A stretch of DNA of 14,267 bases from an uncultured Prevotella sp. (lineage in GTDB: Bacteria > Bacteroidota > Bacteroidia > Bacteroidales > Bacteroidaceae), in NCBI GenBank assembly GCA_905210845.1, contig CAJLYG010000065.1, positions 1 through 14,267 on the forward strand. Direction: 5' to 3'. The position numbers were made by a program, and so were the translations under genes. The notes under the pieces were generated by a model. It ran no database searches and was not told where the DNA came from. It saw nothing but the letters and a program-made list of their open reading frames with translations. Below, one piece after another: positions 1-7,223 of this stretch; the first letter of the stretch is position 1, and each line of letters starts with the position of its first letter.

Positions 1-1
1 G

Positions 2-142
2 GATGTGTTCGAGGTGAAACGTCACAAGAGTCGCTACGACGAGCGGTTGCTGCAAGCCAAGGTGGATGTAATGCTGAAGAGCTGTAAGCCCCTGCATGGC
101 ATGAAGATCACGTTAGGATGCCTGTTGATGGAAGACATGTAA
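2..142 (+). CDS. C-terminal end of a DUF234-type AAA family ATPase (partial)
   Basis: An open frame enters from the left edge and ends at a TAA, giving 46 residues that include FEVKRHKSRYDERLLQAK and end in LLMEDM. The family it resembles is the archaeal/bacterial AAA ATPases with a C-terminal DUF234 nuclease-like domain, common as accessory genes in Bacteroidetes. Members often carry a (F/Y)EVKR strand, resembling the E-x-K of PD-(D/E)XK nucleases, and a closing 'LSM-x-DM' type motif. Both are visible here. The P-loop domain would lie outside the window, so nothing can be said about activity. The short length makes the family call moderate. A gene of apparently the same family starts at the right edge, but that edge carries an N-terminus and this one a C-terminus, so they are not two halves of one gene split by the sequence between. 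Confidence 0.55.
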   Translation, partial: DVFEVKRHKSRYDERLLQAKVDVMLKSCKPLHGMKITLGCLLMEDM

Positions 143-185
143 GCTCCCGACTAAGCCTGCGATGAAATCGTATGTTTTTGCTAAG

Positions 186-266
186 TTAACATACTTTGCC
201 AACTATCTTAACATACTTCGCCAAGTATCCTTACATACTTGGGCAAGTATCCCTACATACTTTTTT
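186..266. repeat. Tandem 22-23 bp repeats, each an inverted repeat
   Basis: Three full copies and one partial copy of a 22-23 base unit lie at 186-207, 208-230, 231-253 and 254-260, with consensus near TTAACATACTTCGCCAAGTAT. Each full unit holds a small dyad: ATACTTcgccAAGTAT, ATACTTgggcAAGTAT, and an imperfect first copy ATACTTtgccAACTAT. The cluster lies between the converging ATPase 3' end and nhaC. It could form successive hairpins acting as a bidirectional transcription barrier, or be a binding-site cluster. No long T-tract follows most hairpins, so a standard terminator is not clear. Confidence 0.75.
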
Positions 267-380
267 ATAATGAAGTTTCCAAATGATCAGCCGCTTATTT
301 TCTTCCTGGATATTGTCGTTGATGCCATCAACGTACTTCTCCTAATTCCTAATGATTTCCCGTCCATTGAACAAGCAACA

Positions 381-1835
381 TTATGTTTTTCTTTGTTTGT
401 AAATCTTATATCCTGTTGCCGCAATGATGATGCTTGTGATGGGTGCGAGGATGTTGAAGAAGCAATAGGGCAGGTAGGTGAGCGTCGACACATTGAGAAC
501 CGTGGATTGCGTCATGCCGCAGGTGCTCCAGGGAATAAGGACCGAGGTAACGGTGCTTGAATCCTCTATGCTCCGACTTAGAAGCCGTGGCTCATAACCC
601 TCCTTTTTGTAGATTTCACCGAACATGCTCGCATTGAGCATGATCGAGAGGAACTGGTCGGCTGCCGTTGCATTGAAGAAAATGCCTGAGACTACCGTTG
701 AGGCGACCAACCCTACGCGCGTCCTTGTAAGTGGAATGACAAGGCTGACAATGTTGGCCAGCATTCCGCTGGCTTTCAGTACTCCGCCAAAGCAGATGGC
801 ACAAAGGATAATCCACACGGTGTTGAGCATTCCAGCCATGCCCCGTGTGGCTAACAGGTCATTGACGGGCTTAAAGCCGCTGTCGATGGCGGTGGAACCG
901 AAACAACTGACCATCGCGCCTTTGAACAAGACAAGGATAGAGGATGATGGCCCGGTCATGCTATTTCTACCCATGCCACTGACCTCTGCCAGGATGTGCG
1001 GTTGGAAGATCACCGCGAATATAATAGCGATCACTGAAGATGCGAAGAGCACGATGATGGCCGGCATCTTCTTGTATATCATCCACCCCGTTGCTATCGG
1101 TACGAGCAAAAGCCAAAGGCTGAGGTTGAACTTTGAAGATAAGGCCAAGGTGAAAGCAGAAGTGTCTATTGACGCTGCTGAGGGTACAAGAAAGCCAGCC
1201 GTGAGGAAGATGATCAACGTAATGGTAAAGGAGGGAACGGTAGTTATCGTCATGTACTTGATATGCGTGAACAATGGTGTACCACAGAGCGAGGAAGCTA
1301 GGACGGTGGTGTCGGACAACGGCGACATCTTATCGCCAAAATAAGCACCAGAGAGAATGGCACCTGCTGTCCATCCGTCGCTGAAGCCTTGCGCCTTGCC
1401 TATTCCCATCAACGCTACGCCTATGGTGGCGACGGTTGTCCATGAACTGCCTGTCATCACTGAGACAATGGCACTGATTAGGCAACTGGTAATGAGGAAT
1501 ACATGCGGATTGATGATCTGCATGCCATAGTAGATGAGCATGGGCACGATGCCGCTAACCATCCACGTGCCCGACAACAGGCCGATGAGAAGCAGAATGA
1601 CAACGGGCGAGCCAATACTGCCCACGGAATGGTTGATTTCCGTCTCCAGCTCCTTCCATGTCTTATGGAAATAGAGCATTGCGATAAGTACGGCAATGCC
1701 GGTAGATACGATGAGTACCAATTGACTAGGTCCTGACAATGCATCAATGCCATAGACGTGAATAACGATAGACAGGAAGACGATCAGAAAAACGACTGGC
1801 GTTAAGGACAAAATGTATTTCATCATATTCCTCAT
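381..1835 (-). CDS. nhaC: Na+/H+ antiporter, NhaC family
   Basis: This 484-residue polytopic inner-membrane protein would exchange sodium for protons, supporting pH and salt homeostasis. It has about a dozen hydrophobic segments along its whole length. It contains the NhaC-type motif GDKMSPLSDTT at residues 167-177, followed by a hydrophobic stretch and PLFTHIKYM, the usual NhaC context. Length is normal for the family and both ends look intact. The start ATG is the first of three close methionines (MRNMM). A promoter whose -7 box lies about 18 bases upstream supports an early start, but the ATG three codons later cannot be excluded. It is transcribed towards the repeat cluster at 186-266 and is divergent from the DUF4143 remnant. 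It looks like an ordinary chromosomal gene outside the mobile element. Confidence 0.9.
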   Translation of the reverse strand: MRNMMKYILSLTPVVFLIVFLSIVIHVYGIDALSGPSQLVLIVSTGIAVLIAMLYFHKTWKELETEINHSVGSIGSPVVILLLIGLLSGTWMVSGIVPMLIYYGMQIINPHVFLITSCLISAIVSVMTGSSWTTVATIGVALMGIGKAQGFSDGWTAGAILSGAYFGDKMSPLSDTTVLASSLCGTPLFTHIKYMTITTVPSFTITLIIFLTAGFLVPSAASIDTSAFTLALSSKFNLSLWLLLVPIATGWMIYKKMPAIIVLFASSVIAIIFAVIFQPHILAEVSGMGRNSMTGPSSSILVLFKGAMVSCFGSTAIDSGFKPVNDLLATRGMAGMLNTVWIILCAICFGGVLKASGMLANIVSLVIPLTRTRVGLVASTVVSGIFFNATAADQFLSIMLNASMFGEIYKKEGYEPRLLSRSIEDSSTVTSVLIPWSTCGMTQSTVLNVSTLTYLPYCFFNILAPITSIIIAATGYKIYKQRKT

Positions 1836-1852
1836 ACTTGCAAATTACGTTG

Positions 1853-1886
1853 CAAAGCTACGAAATAAATTTGGAAAAGAAACAAA
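1853..1886 (-). promoter_or_regulatory. Bacteroidetes-type promoter of nhaC
   Basis: On the minus strand, TAGCTTTG (1860-1853) matches the TAnnTTTG -7 consensus, with a TTTG (1886-1883) 22 bases upstream. Spacing is slightly longer than the usual 19-21. It lies just upstream of the antiporter start, predicting a very short leader. Confidence 0.55.
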
Positions 1887-1943
1887 AGTTTCCCTTAAAA
1901 GCAAATTAGCGACTCAGAGCATAACTCTAACCAGTTAAGGTGT

Positions 1944-2426
1944 GTGTCAGTAATATATGCTAAAGATGTTACATGTGCCACCCATCTGCTCAATAATGTA
2001 CCATGTACTATAGCCACTAAAGACTTGACTGAATTGTTTCATTTTAAGTCGCAGCATACTACAGAGAACTATATCGATTACTTGTGCCAGGCTTTTCTGC
2101 TTGTCAAAATTAACAAATACTCGACAAAGAGCAGGTTGAGGATAACAGGACAGAAAGTTTATCCGATAGATGTGACACTGATGAATCAACGTGAAAATGC
2201 CTTTGAGGGTGACAATCTTGGATGGAGACTGGAGAGCATAGTTTTGTTGCAACTGCTACGTGAAAGTAAGTTTTGGGGGAATGATATATATTATCTTTAT
2301 GACCGCAGCGGGGAATGTGACTTTATCGTCTGTCACGGGAATAAAGTTTTGCAGGCAATACAGGTGTCTTTTGACATATTTATTAATACCCTCAACGTTA
2401 GACATTCATACAAATCGCCATATTAA
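1944..2426 (+). pseudogene. DUF4143-type ATPase, C-terminal remnant
   Basis: The 160-residue frame matches only the C-terminal half of the AAA_14/DUF4143 family of Bacteroidetes ATPases. It has a wHTH-like segment (HTTENYIDYLCQAFLLVKINKYS), a 'KVYPID' strand, an 'NLGWRLESIVLLQLLRE' helix and the nuclease-like core YYLYDRSGECDFIV followed by KVLQAIQVSFD. The P-loop half (about 200 residues) is absent: upstream lies only the short spacer to nhaC. The C-terminus also loses family resemblance after 'AIQVSFDIF', so both ends appear deleted. The only start is a GTG (1944) with no clear promoter. Best read as a dead gene fragment; translation of a stable product is unlikely. Confidence 0.7.
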
Positions 2427-2878
2427 AGATGTTACGAGTTCCACCATATTTCCTGAACAATTTTATACTTCACAGTGATTTTTTTTGTGAAAAGGTTGAC
2501 AGGTTGTCAAACCCCAGTGTTTATCGGGCTTGCAGCCTGATTTTAGGTTGACAAAGGTTGACATGAGGTTGACAACTTAATGAATACTGGTCACTTCTTC
2601 AACATCGTCCTGCGATAGTCAGTTGCTCTCCAATAGATGCTCTTTTGACTTTCAGACAAGAGGGAGTTGTTGACAAACATCACAATAAATTGTGATTTGT
2701 ATTCAACTTATAAGATAGGGAGAAGTCCTTATTAAGGAATGTTAAGCCAAAACTCGCAAAACAGCGTCATAAGATAATATTCGAAAACACAGAAAACATC
2801 ATGAAATTCGATGTAATCTCTTAGCATGTAGCTCTTTAGTTTTTCTTCTGTAATTTCACGTGAATTTCACACGAAGGC
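2427..2878. other. Gene-poor spacer with scattered repeats and dyads
   Basis: I see no convincing coding frame here. It holds the AGGTTGACA repeats (2493-2574, entered separately), an extra GTTGACA at 2669-2675, a perfect 8-base inverted repeat ATCACAAT/ATTGTGAT at 2679-2696 with a 2-base centre, and a small hairpin TCCTT-att-AAGGA near 2727-2739. It separates a decayed ATPase from the tRNA remnant and looks like an eroded accessory region. Confidence 0.5.
2493..2574 (+). repeat. AGGTTGACA direct repeats
   Basis: Exact AGGTTGACA occurs at 2493-2501, 2545-2553, 2555-2563 and 2566-2574. A variant AGGTTGTCA (2501-2509) abuts the first copy. The last three copies are spaced 10 and 11 bases apart, about one helical turn. 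Such spacing suggests a protein-binding array. No gene that would use it survives nearby. Confidence 0.7.
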
Positions 2879-2879
2879 A

Positions 2880-2910
2880 TGAAAAAGGAGTTGCGCTTTC
2901 ACAACTCCTT
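2880..2910 (-). terminator. Rho-independent terminator downstream of the tRNA remnant
   Basis: AAGGAGTTG (2885-2893) and CAACTCCTT (2902-2910) form a perfect 9-base stem with an 8-base loop. On the minus strand the stem runs into a T-run (complement of 2882-2886). It sits 11 bases beyond the 3' end of the tRNA half and is probably the original tRNA terminator, which argues that the left side is native flank. Confidence 0.75.
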
Positions 2911-2921
2911 GACTATCATTG

Positions 2922-2967
2922 TGGACCAGCTAGGGCTTGAACCTAGGACCTCCAGATTATGAGTCTG
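2922..2967 (-). tRNA. 3' half of a tRNA with CAU anticodon (Met or Ile2), probable attL
   Basis: Read on the minus strand this gives the anticodon-stem strand CAGA, loop CTCATAA (anticodon CAT), TCTGG, variable loop AGGTC, a perfect T-arm (CTAGG-TTCAAGC-CCTAG), acceptor strand CTGGTCC and discriminator A. The 5' half (acceptor, D-arm) is absent. Pairing fails at the fifth anticodon-stem base (position 2968 gives A where C is needed), so homology ends at 2967. A tRNA 3' half beside a tyrosine integrase is the classic signature of a duplicated attachment core. The intact tRNA would be expected at the other junction, which is not in this window. It is a remnant, not a functional tRNA. Confidence 0.8.
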
Positions 2968-3015
2968 TTAAAATACGTTTTTATGAAATTTTATAAGATT
3001 TCATGACTTGTTTTA

Positions 3016-3047
3016 TTTGGTTGATATACAATTAATTACTAACTTTG
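3016..3047 (+). promoter_or_regulatory. Integrase promoter inside an inverted repeat
   Basis: TTTG (3016-3019), a 20-base spacer and TAACTTTG (3040-3047) form a very good Bacteroidetes promoter. TTTGGTT (3016-3022) and AACCAAA (3049-3055) form a 7-base inverted repeat bracketing it. Transcription would begin near 3055, giving a leader of about 100 bases that contains the TGTTCGC array. Confidence 0.7.
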
Positions 3048-3093
3048 TAACCAAAAGATGCAATCTTATAAAATTGTATTTATACGGCTTTTG

Positions 3094-3126
3094 TGTTCGC
3101 ATCGTGTTCGCAAAATGTTCGCAAAA
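3094..3126 (+). repeat. TGTTCGC direct repeats, 11 bp period (left-end array)
   Basis: TGTTCGC occurs at 3094, 3105 and 3116, exactly 11 bases apart; the last two are followed by AAAA. The array lies in the integrase leader, about 130 bases from the putative core. Three related motifs in opposite orientation lie at 14114-14140. Likely integrase arm-type or accessory-factor sites; operator function is an alternative. Confidence 0.8.
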
Positions 3127-3154
3127 TCAACTCTCATTCTAACAGACACCCATT

Positions 3155-4603
3155 ATGAAGGCCTCCAAAACATCACTCAATTGTAACAAAATCGGTAATC
3201 TTTCGATGACCCTCGTGCTTGATAAGCGTACAAACAAGAATACAGAAAAGTATCCTATGGCGATCTGCTTCAATATAGACAGAACGCGATGGTACTATAA
3301 GCTCGTCGATATGCCATTTCAGACAGAGACGTTCTTCAACTCTGTATGTAGTGTCAGCAGCTCACGCAGCCGGCTGATGGATATCCATGACCAGTGGCAA
3401 CAGTTGTTGGAAGGATACCGTGAGAAGGTTGTGAAGCTTAGCAAGTCACGACCGATCACGCTTGACAATATCAAGACGATGCTTTCTGGCGCCGGCTTCG
3501 AGGAAGAGAACGACTTCTCTTTCCTTGGCGTGTGGGAGGGACTTATCAACAAGTATAAAAGAGAGAATAGGGTAGGTACAGCGGATAACTACTCTTGGTC
3601 ATTGAACTCCTTCCGAAAGATTATCGGTGAGGTTAATGGATTTAAGATAGACAAGAACACCATCAAGCTATGGGATGAAGGTATGAGAAACGGTATTATG
3701 CTGAACGGAAAGCTCGAGGGGAAAATCTCTGATGCTACCAGGGGCATGTATCTCCGGACCTGTCGTGTCGTATGGAACGAGTGCATCAAGCGAGGCTATC
3801 TCCCCGAAGAAAGTTACCCGTTTTCAAATAAGGACAACGATCTCGTTTCTATACCGCGAGGGAAGAAGCGGCAGCAGTCGTATTTGACCATTGAGGAGAT
3901 GACGCAGTTGTATCATGTGTTTACAGAGAAACGTTATCCCGAGACTTGGACGAAGGAATATACGGAGCGTGCCCATGACTCTCTTGGGCTGTTCCTTACT
4001 CAGTACCTCTGTAATGGCTTCAATCTGGCCGATGCCGGGAGGCTGAAGTTCAATCGCACCTATTTTGCAGAAGGAGGACGTGCTTTTGAATTTCTGAGGA
4101 AGAAGACTTCTGAGACGAGCAATGGCATGTCCGTCGTTATCGTACCTATCATCAAGCCTCTGCAGGTGATTCTTGACGAGATTGGCGCTAAACCAGCAAA
4201 GGATGCTTATGTTTTTCCGCAAATCTTCCGTGGCATTGAGGATGAGACGATAAGACGTAAGCTGACGGTACAGGAGAACTCGAATATAAAGGACCGTGTC
4301 ATCCGCATCTGCAAGGAAGTGCTTGGGTGGGAGAAGAAACCTTCGGGTACCTGGGCCCGCCACTCCTTTGCTACTAATCTCAAGCATCTTGGGGTTGAAG
4401 AGTTGTATATCTCTGAGAGTATGGGCCATTCGCTTGGCAACAACATCACAGCCGGATATCAGGACATGTACCCGCTTGAGACTCGCTTCGAGTATAACTC
4501 AAAGTTGTTGAATCTTGAGGAAGAAAAGCCGGATATAGACGTCGACAGCATGACTCCGGAGCAGATGAAGGAGATGCTGAAGAAAGTTTTGGGGCAAAAA
4601 TAA
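3155..4603 (+). CDS. int: Tyrosine-type site-specific recombinase (integrase)
   Basis: This 482-residue protein would catalyse integration and excision of the element at the tRNA site. Order: an N-terminal arm-binding-like region, a SAM-like core-binding domain (about 120-230, VWEGLINKYKRENRVGTADNY), and the catalytic domain (about 245-460). Visible catalytic residues are the beta-hairpin Lys in RKKTSE, Arg402 in TWARHSFAT, His425 in MGHSLG and the probable nucleophile Tyr435 in ITAGYQDMY. Box I reads QYLCNGFNLADAGRL, so the usual first Arg aligns with Asn290, with Arg296 nearby. Absence of the canonical first Arg is known for the Bacteroides IntDOT integrase, so this is probably not inactivation. 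A C-terminal tail (EQMKEMLKKVLGQK) follows. ATG 3155 fits the long leader from the promoter at 3016-3047. Confidence 0.92.
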   Translation: MKASKTSLNCNKIGNLSMTLVLDKRTNKNTEKYPMAICFNIDRTRWYYKLVDMPFQTETFFNSVCSVSSSRSRLMDIHDQWQQLLEGYREKVVKLSKSRPITLDNIKTMLSGAGFEEENDFSFLGVWEGLINKYKRENRVGTADNYSWSLNSFRKIIGEVNGFKIDKNTIKLWDEGMRNGIMLNGKLEGKISDATRGMYLRTCRVVWNECIKRGYLPEESYPFSNKDNDLVSIPRGKKRQQSYLTIEEMTQLYHVFTEKRYPETWTKEYTERAHDSLGLFLTQYLCNGFNLADAGRLKFNRTYFAEGGRAFEFLRKKTSETSNGMSVVIVPIIKPLQVILDEIGAKPAKDAYVFPQIFRGIEDETIRRKLTVQENSNIKDRVIRICKEVLGWEKKPSGTWARHSFATNLKHLGVEELYISESMGHSLGNNITAGYQDMYPLETRFEYNSKLLNLEEEKPDIDVDSMTPEQMKEMLKKVLGQK

Positions 4604-4636
4604 TCAATCCGAGATGATTTATTGAAATAAAATACG

Positions 4637-4644
4637 TAACTTTA
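4637..4644 (+). promoter_or_regulatory. Possible weak promoter before the AlbA_2 gene
   Basis: TAACTTTA lies 25 bases before the ATG at 4670 and matches seven of eight bases of a TAnnTTTG-like -7 box. No clear TTTG is present at the proper upstream distance. The gene may also be read from the integrase transcript, as no terminator was seen in the 66-base gap. Confidence 0.3.
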
Positions 4645-4669
4645 GCCACTCAATATTGATAATAGCATT

Positions 4670-6259
4670 ATGGCATTACCTATCAACATAGAAGACCTGC
4701 TCAAGAAGCGAAGGGTGGAGGACAACCGTATTGAGTTCAAACGTGGTTGGAATCCCGATGATATTTATCATAGCATTTCTGCCTTTGCCAACGATATAGA
4801 CAATCTTGGTGGAGGGTATATCCTTGTCGGTGTAGACCAGGATGACAATGGACTTGCCAAACGGCCAGTCATGGGCGTCCCGATAGAGAAGCACGATAAG
4901 ATACAAAAGGAGATGGTGGCATATAACAATATGATCAGCCCCTACTACATGCCGCGCACTTCGTTTGAGCAAGTAGACGGAGTTGACGTCTTTGTCATCT
5001 GGGTGCCTGCGGGACTCAATCGTCCTTATGCTGTTCCTGCCAATGTCACTTCGAAGACAAAGAAGATGACCTACTATGTCAGAAGTGGGTCAAGTAGTGT
5101 CGTTGCCAAAGGAGAAATCTACGATGAGTTGATGGCTATGGCTAATCATGTGCCATTTGATGAACGCCCGAATCCAAAGGTCAAGATAGAAGACATCTCG
5201 ATGGTTCTTCTTCGAGACTATCTTGTGAAGATAGGCAGCAGACTCCAGAAATCTCTCTTCACGCAACCCCTTGAGTTAACCCTTGAGCAGATGGATCTCT
5301 ATACTGGTCCATCGGAGAATAGAATGCTGAAGAATGTCGCAGCGATGATGTTCAGTGATCATCCAGAGAAGTTCTTCCCATATACCCAGTCAGAAATCGT
5401 CGTCTTCCCTAAGGGCAGGTTGAATGATCCTGATAATTTCAGTGAGAACATACTTCATGGCAGTGTACCTCAGCTTATCAATGGAACTTTGGATTATCTA
5501 AAGAACAATGTACTCCGTGAGTTCGTTGTCAAACTTCCCGACCGTGCAGAGAGTCTCAGATACTTCAACTATCCTGTCCAAGCTTTGGAAGAAGCAGTCA
5601 CCAATGCTTTTTATCATCGGGATTACTCACTTTATGAGCCAGTTACGGTAGAGGTACAACCGGATGGAATCACAGTAAGCAGTGTCCCTGGACCCGACCG
5701 CTCTATATCTTCTGATGCAATTGAGAAGGGCGGGATAATGTATTCTCGTAGGTACAGGAACCGTCGATTGGGAGATTTTCTTAAGGAGTTGGATTTAACA
5801 GAGGGTCGTTTCACGGGCATACCAACAATCCAAGCCAAACTTGAAGAGAACGGATCTCCTCGAGCCAGATTTATCACGGATGATACACGCAGTTATCTTG
5901 ACGTATTCATACCTGTTCACGAAACTGTAAAAAGCTCGGATATTGCCATCAAAACTTTTGATGAGGTCGAGAATGGGCCGAATAATGAGCCGAATCAAGG
6001 AAGCTTTGACCCAAATTCTGACCCAAATGGCCCAAATCCTGACCCAAATAAATTATCAAAGAGGCAGAATACTATATTGAAGACTATCCAACTTCATCCA
6101 GAGTTCTCAAGAAAAGCTATAGCAGAACTAACAGGAATGTCAGATTCGACTGTAAAACGTGAAATTAGATTTCTTAAAGAAAGTGGTTTTATCCGGCGAG
6201 ATGGTCTGACCAAAGGTGGAAAATGGATAGTAATAAGAGAAATACCAATGAATGAATAA
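4670..6259 (+). CDS. AlbA_2 (Schlafen-like) putative DNA-binding/ATP-binding regulator with wHTH
   Basis: 529 residues. Residues about 15-145 match the AlbA_2 domain: EFKRGWNPDDIYHSISAF, then DNLGGGYILVGVDQDDNG. Residues about 300-330 hold EEAVTNAFYHRDY (307-319), the N-box-like motif of the HATPase_c_4 domain usually found after AlbA_2. Residues about 432-461 are a low-complexity linker rich in Pro, Asn and Asp. Residues about 462-525 form a winged helix (FSRKAIAELTGMSDSTVKRE, then a GFI...GGKW wing). Proteins of this plan are often annotated as transcriptional regulators; some Schlafen-like proteins act in phage defence or RNA binding, but there is no direct sign of that here. Three bases separate it from the next gene, so the pair are probably co-transcribed. 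The exact target is unknown. Confidence 0.85.
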   Translation: MALPINIEDLLKKRRVEDNRIEFKRGWNPDDIYHSISAFANDIDNLGGGYILVGVDQDDNGLAKRPVMGVPIEKHDKIQKEMVAYNNMISPYYMPRTSFEQVDGVDVFVIWVPAGLNRPYAVPANVTSKTKKMTYYVRSGSSSVVAKGEIYDELMAMANHVPFDERPNPKVKIEDISMVLLRDYLVKIGSRLQKSLFTQPLELTLEQMDLYTGPSENRMLKNVAAMMFSDHPEKFFPYTQSEIVVFPKGRLNDPDNFSENILHGSVPQLINGTLDYLKNNVLREFVVKLPDRAESLRYFNYPVQALEEAVTNAFYHRDYSLYEPVTVEVQPDGITVSSVPGPDRSISSDAIEKGGIMYSRRYRNRRLGDFLKELDLTEGRFTGIPTIQAKLEENGSPRARFITDDTRSYLDVFIPVHETVKSSDIAIKTFDEVENGPNNEPNQGSFDPNSDPNGPNPDPNKLSKRQNTILKTIQLHPEFSRKAIAELTGMSDSTVKREIRFLKESGFIRRDGLTKGGKWIVIREIPMNE

Positions 6260-6262
6260 ACT

Positions 6263-6961
6263 ATGAACAGACTTCACAAGCCCCACGAGATCATGTGCTA
6301 TGCCGCAATAGTTGCAGCAGTCCCGCTACTTGCCAAGTTTGTAGAGGTCGCATCAGGTTCTGAACTGCCCCCAACGATATGGCATATTACGTGGCTCATC
6401 TGCGGAATATCGCTGGTTGTTGTGTGTTCTTGCTTGGTGTATATCTTTGTGGCTATACCTTTAGAGGCAGTGCTGAAGCGAACGAAGAAATCGAAGGTTC
6501 CTTCGGAGCGACAACAGAAAGAGGTAGAGAATGACAAGGAACCTGAGGCTATGATAACCTCAGTAAATGAAGTAGATAGCCAATCAAAAGAACATGGACA
6601 GCAACTTGATGAGCGGCACCAGATTTTTCAACCCTATGTGGCCGTTGATGAAGACGACCGACCCACTGCTCCTGTTCTCGACATTCTTGACAGCTTATTC
6701 AAGGAGATAAAGGCTAAGAAAGACGTGGGTATCGCCCTATACTGTGTGCGGGATCTTAAATGGCTTGCAAGCTATCCGACATACAACGATATGGTAGCCG
6801 TCTTCGGTACAGACATCGTGGGATCGAAAAGCAACTATTCAACTTACATGGCTTTGGTCCGCCAGACGACTGATGACTATAGTAACGCTACGAGCGAATT
6901 CCTGACAGATGTCAGAGCGATGAAGCCGAAGTTGAGGCGTATTGAGGAAGGAATGAGGTAA
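6263..6961 (+). CDS. Membrane-anchored protein of unknown function
   Basis: I do not recognise this 232-residue protein. Residues about 12-30 and 39-65 are hydrophobic and probably two membrane helices. They are followed by a basic stretch (LKRTKKSKVPSERQQKE), a polar, glutamate/glutamine-rich linker to about residue 130, and a soluble C-terminal domain (DILDSLFKEIKAKKDVGIALYC ... KWLASYPTYNDMVAVFGTDI ... MKPKLRRIEEGMR). The C-terminal domain would be cytoplasmic if the two helices form a hairpin. It starts three bases after the AlbA_2 gene and is closed by a strong terminator, so the two form a likely two-gene unit. A membrane partner next to a Schlafen-like ATPase-domain protein could suggest a sensing or defence pair, but that is inference from context only. 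Confidence 0.75.
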   Translation: MNRLHKPHEIMCYAAIVAAVPLLAKFVEVASGSELPPTIWHITWLICGISLVVVCSCLVYIFVAIPLEAVLKRTKKSKVPSERQQKEVENDKEPEAMITSVNEVDSQSKEHGQQLDERHQIFQPYVAVDEDDRPTAPVLDILDSLFKEIKAKKDVGIALYCVRDLKWLASYPTYNDMVAVFGTDIVGSKSNYSTYMALVRQTTDDYSNATSEFLTDVRAMKPKLRRIEEGMR

Positions 6962-6982
6962 AGTCCCATGGAAACTATTTGT

Positions 6983-7012
6983 CCCCATCAGTAAAAACTG
7001 GTGGGGATTTTT
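6983..7012 (+). terminator. Rho-independent terminator after the AlbA_2/membrane-protein pair
   Basis: CCCCATCAGT (6983-6992) pairs with ACTGGTGGGG (6997-7006), a 10-base stem with one G-T pair and a 4-base AAAA loop, followed by ATTTTTC. It ends the upstream transcription unit 22 bases after its stop codon. Confidence 0.9.
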
Positions 7013-7020
7013 CATATCTA

Positions 7021-7089
7021 TTGAACTCGACTGAACTTTCGTTGAACAACAGTTGAACAATCCTTGAATATCATGAATCTTTATTGAAC
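7021..7089 (+). repeat. Helically phased TTGAAC repeat array
   Basis: Hexamers TTGAAC (7021), CTGAAC (7031), TTGAAC (7042), TTGAAC (7053), TTGAAT (7064), ATGAAT (7073) and TTGAAC (7084) are spaced 10, 11, 11, 11, 9 and 11 bases, so seven motifs face the same side of the helix. The array sits between a terminator and the promoter of the HTH-helicase operon. It could be an operator cluster, Xis- or Rep-type iterons, or a partition site. Confidence 0.8.
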
Positions 7090-7124
7090 TTACTGTTATA
7101 CAGAAAGTTAATAGGTAGCTATGC

Positions 7125-7155
7125 TTTCGTGCAGTCATTTTTATTCCTAACTTTG
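7125..7155 (+). promoter_or_regulatory. Promoter of the HTH/helicase/primase operon
   Basis: TAACTTTG (7148-7155) is a perfect -7 match. TTTC (7125-7128) lies 19 bases upstream as a weaker -33 element. Transcription would begin at about 7162, after the ATG at 7158, which helps decide the start of the next gene. Confidence 0.65.
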
Positions 7156-7223
7156 CAATGCGATGTTTGAGCAGATCTTCCTTCTGCAACGACGTCGAAG
7201 TACCTACTAATCTTTTTTCTACC

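Noticed and set aside
162..560. 132-codon plus-strand frame at the nhaC 3' end
   Set aside because: It overlaps the nhaC coding sequence and the repeat cluster, and its translation has no family-like features; a shadow frame.
625..1344. 239-codon plus-strand frame inside nhaC
   Set aside because: Fully antisense to a clear NhaC protein with motif and membrane helices; open only because of codon bias.
3824..4429. 201-codon minus-strand frame in the integrase
   Set aside because: Antisense to the conserved catalytic domain of the integrase; no recognisable motif.
7158..7223. Upstream 22-codon extension of the HTH protein
   Set aside because: The predicted transcription start lies after this ATG and the extension has no family resemblance; ATG 7224 is preferred.
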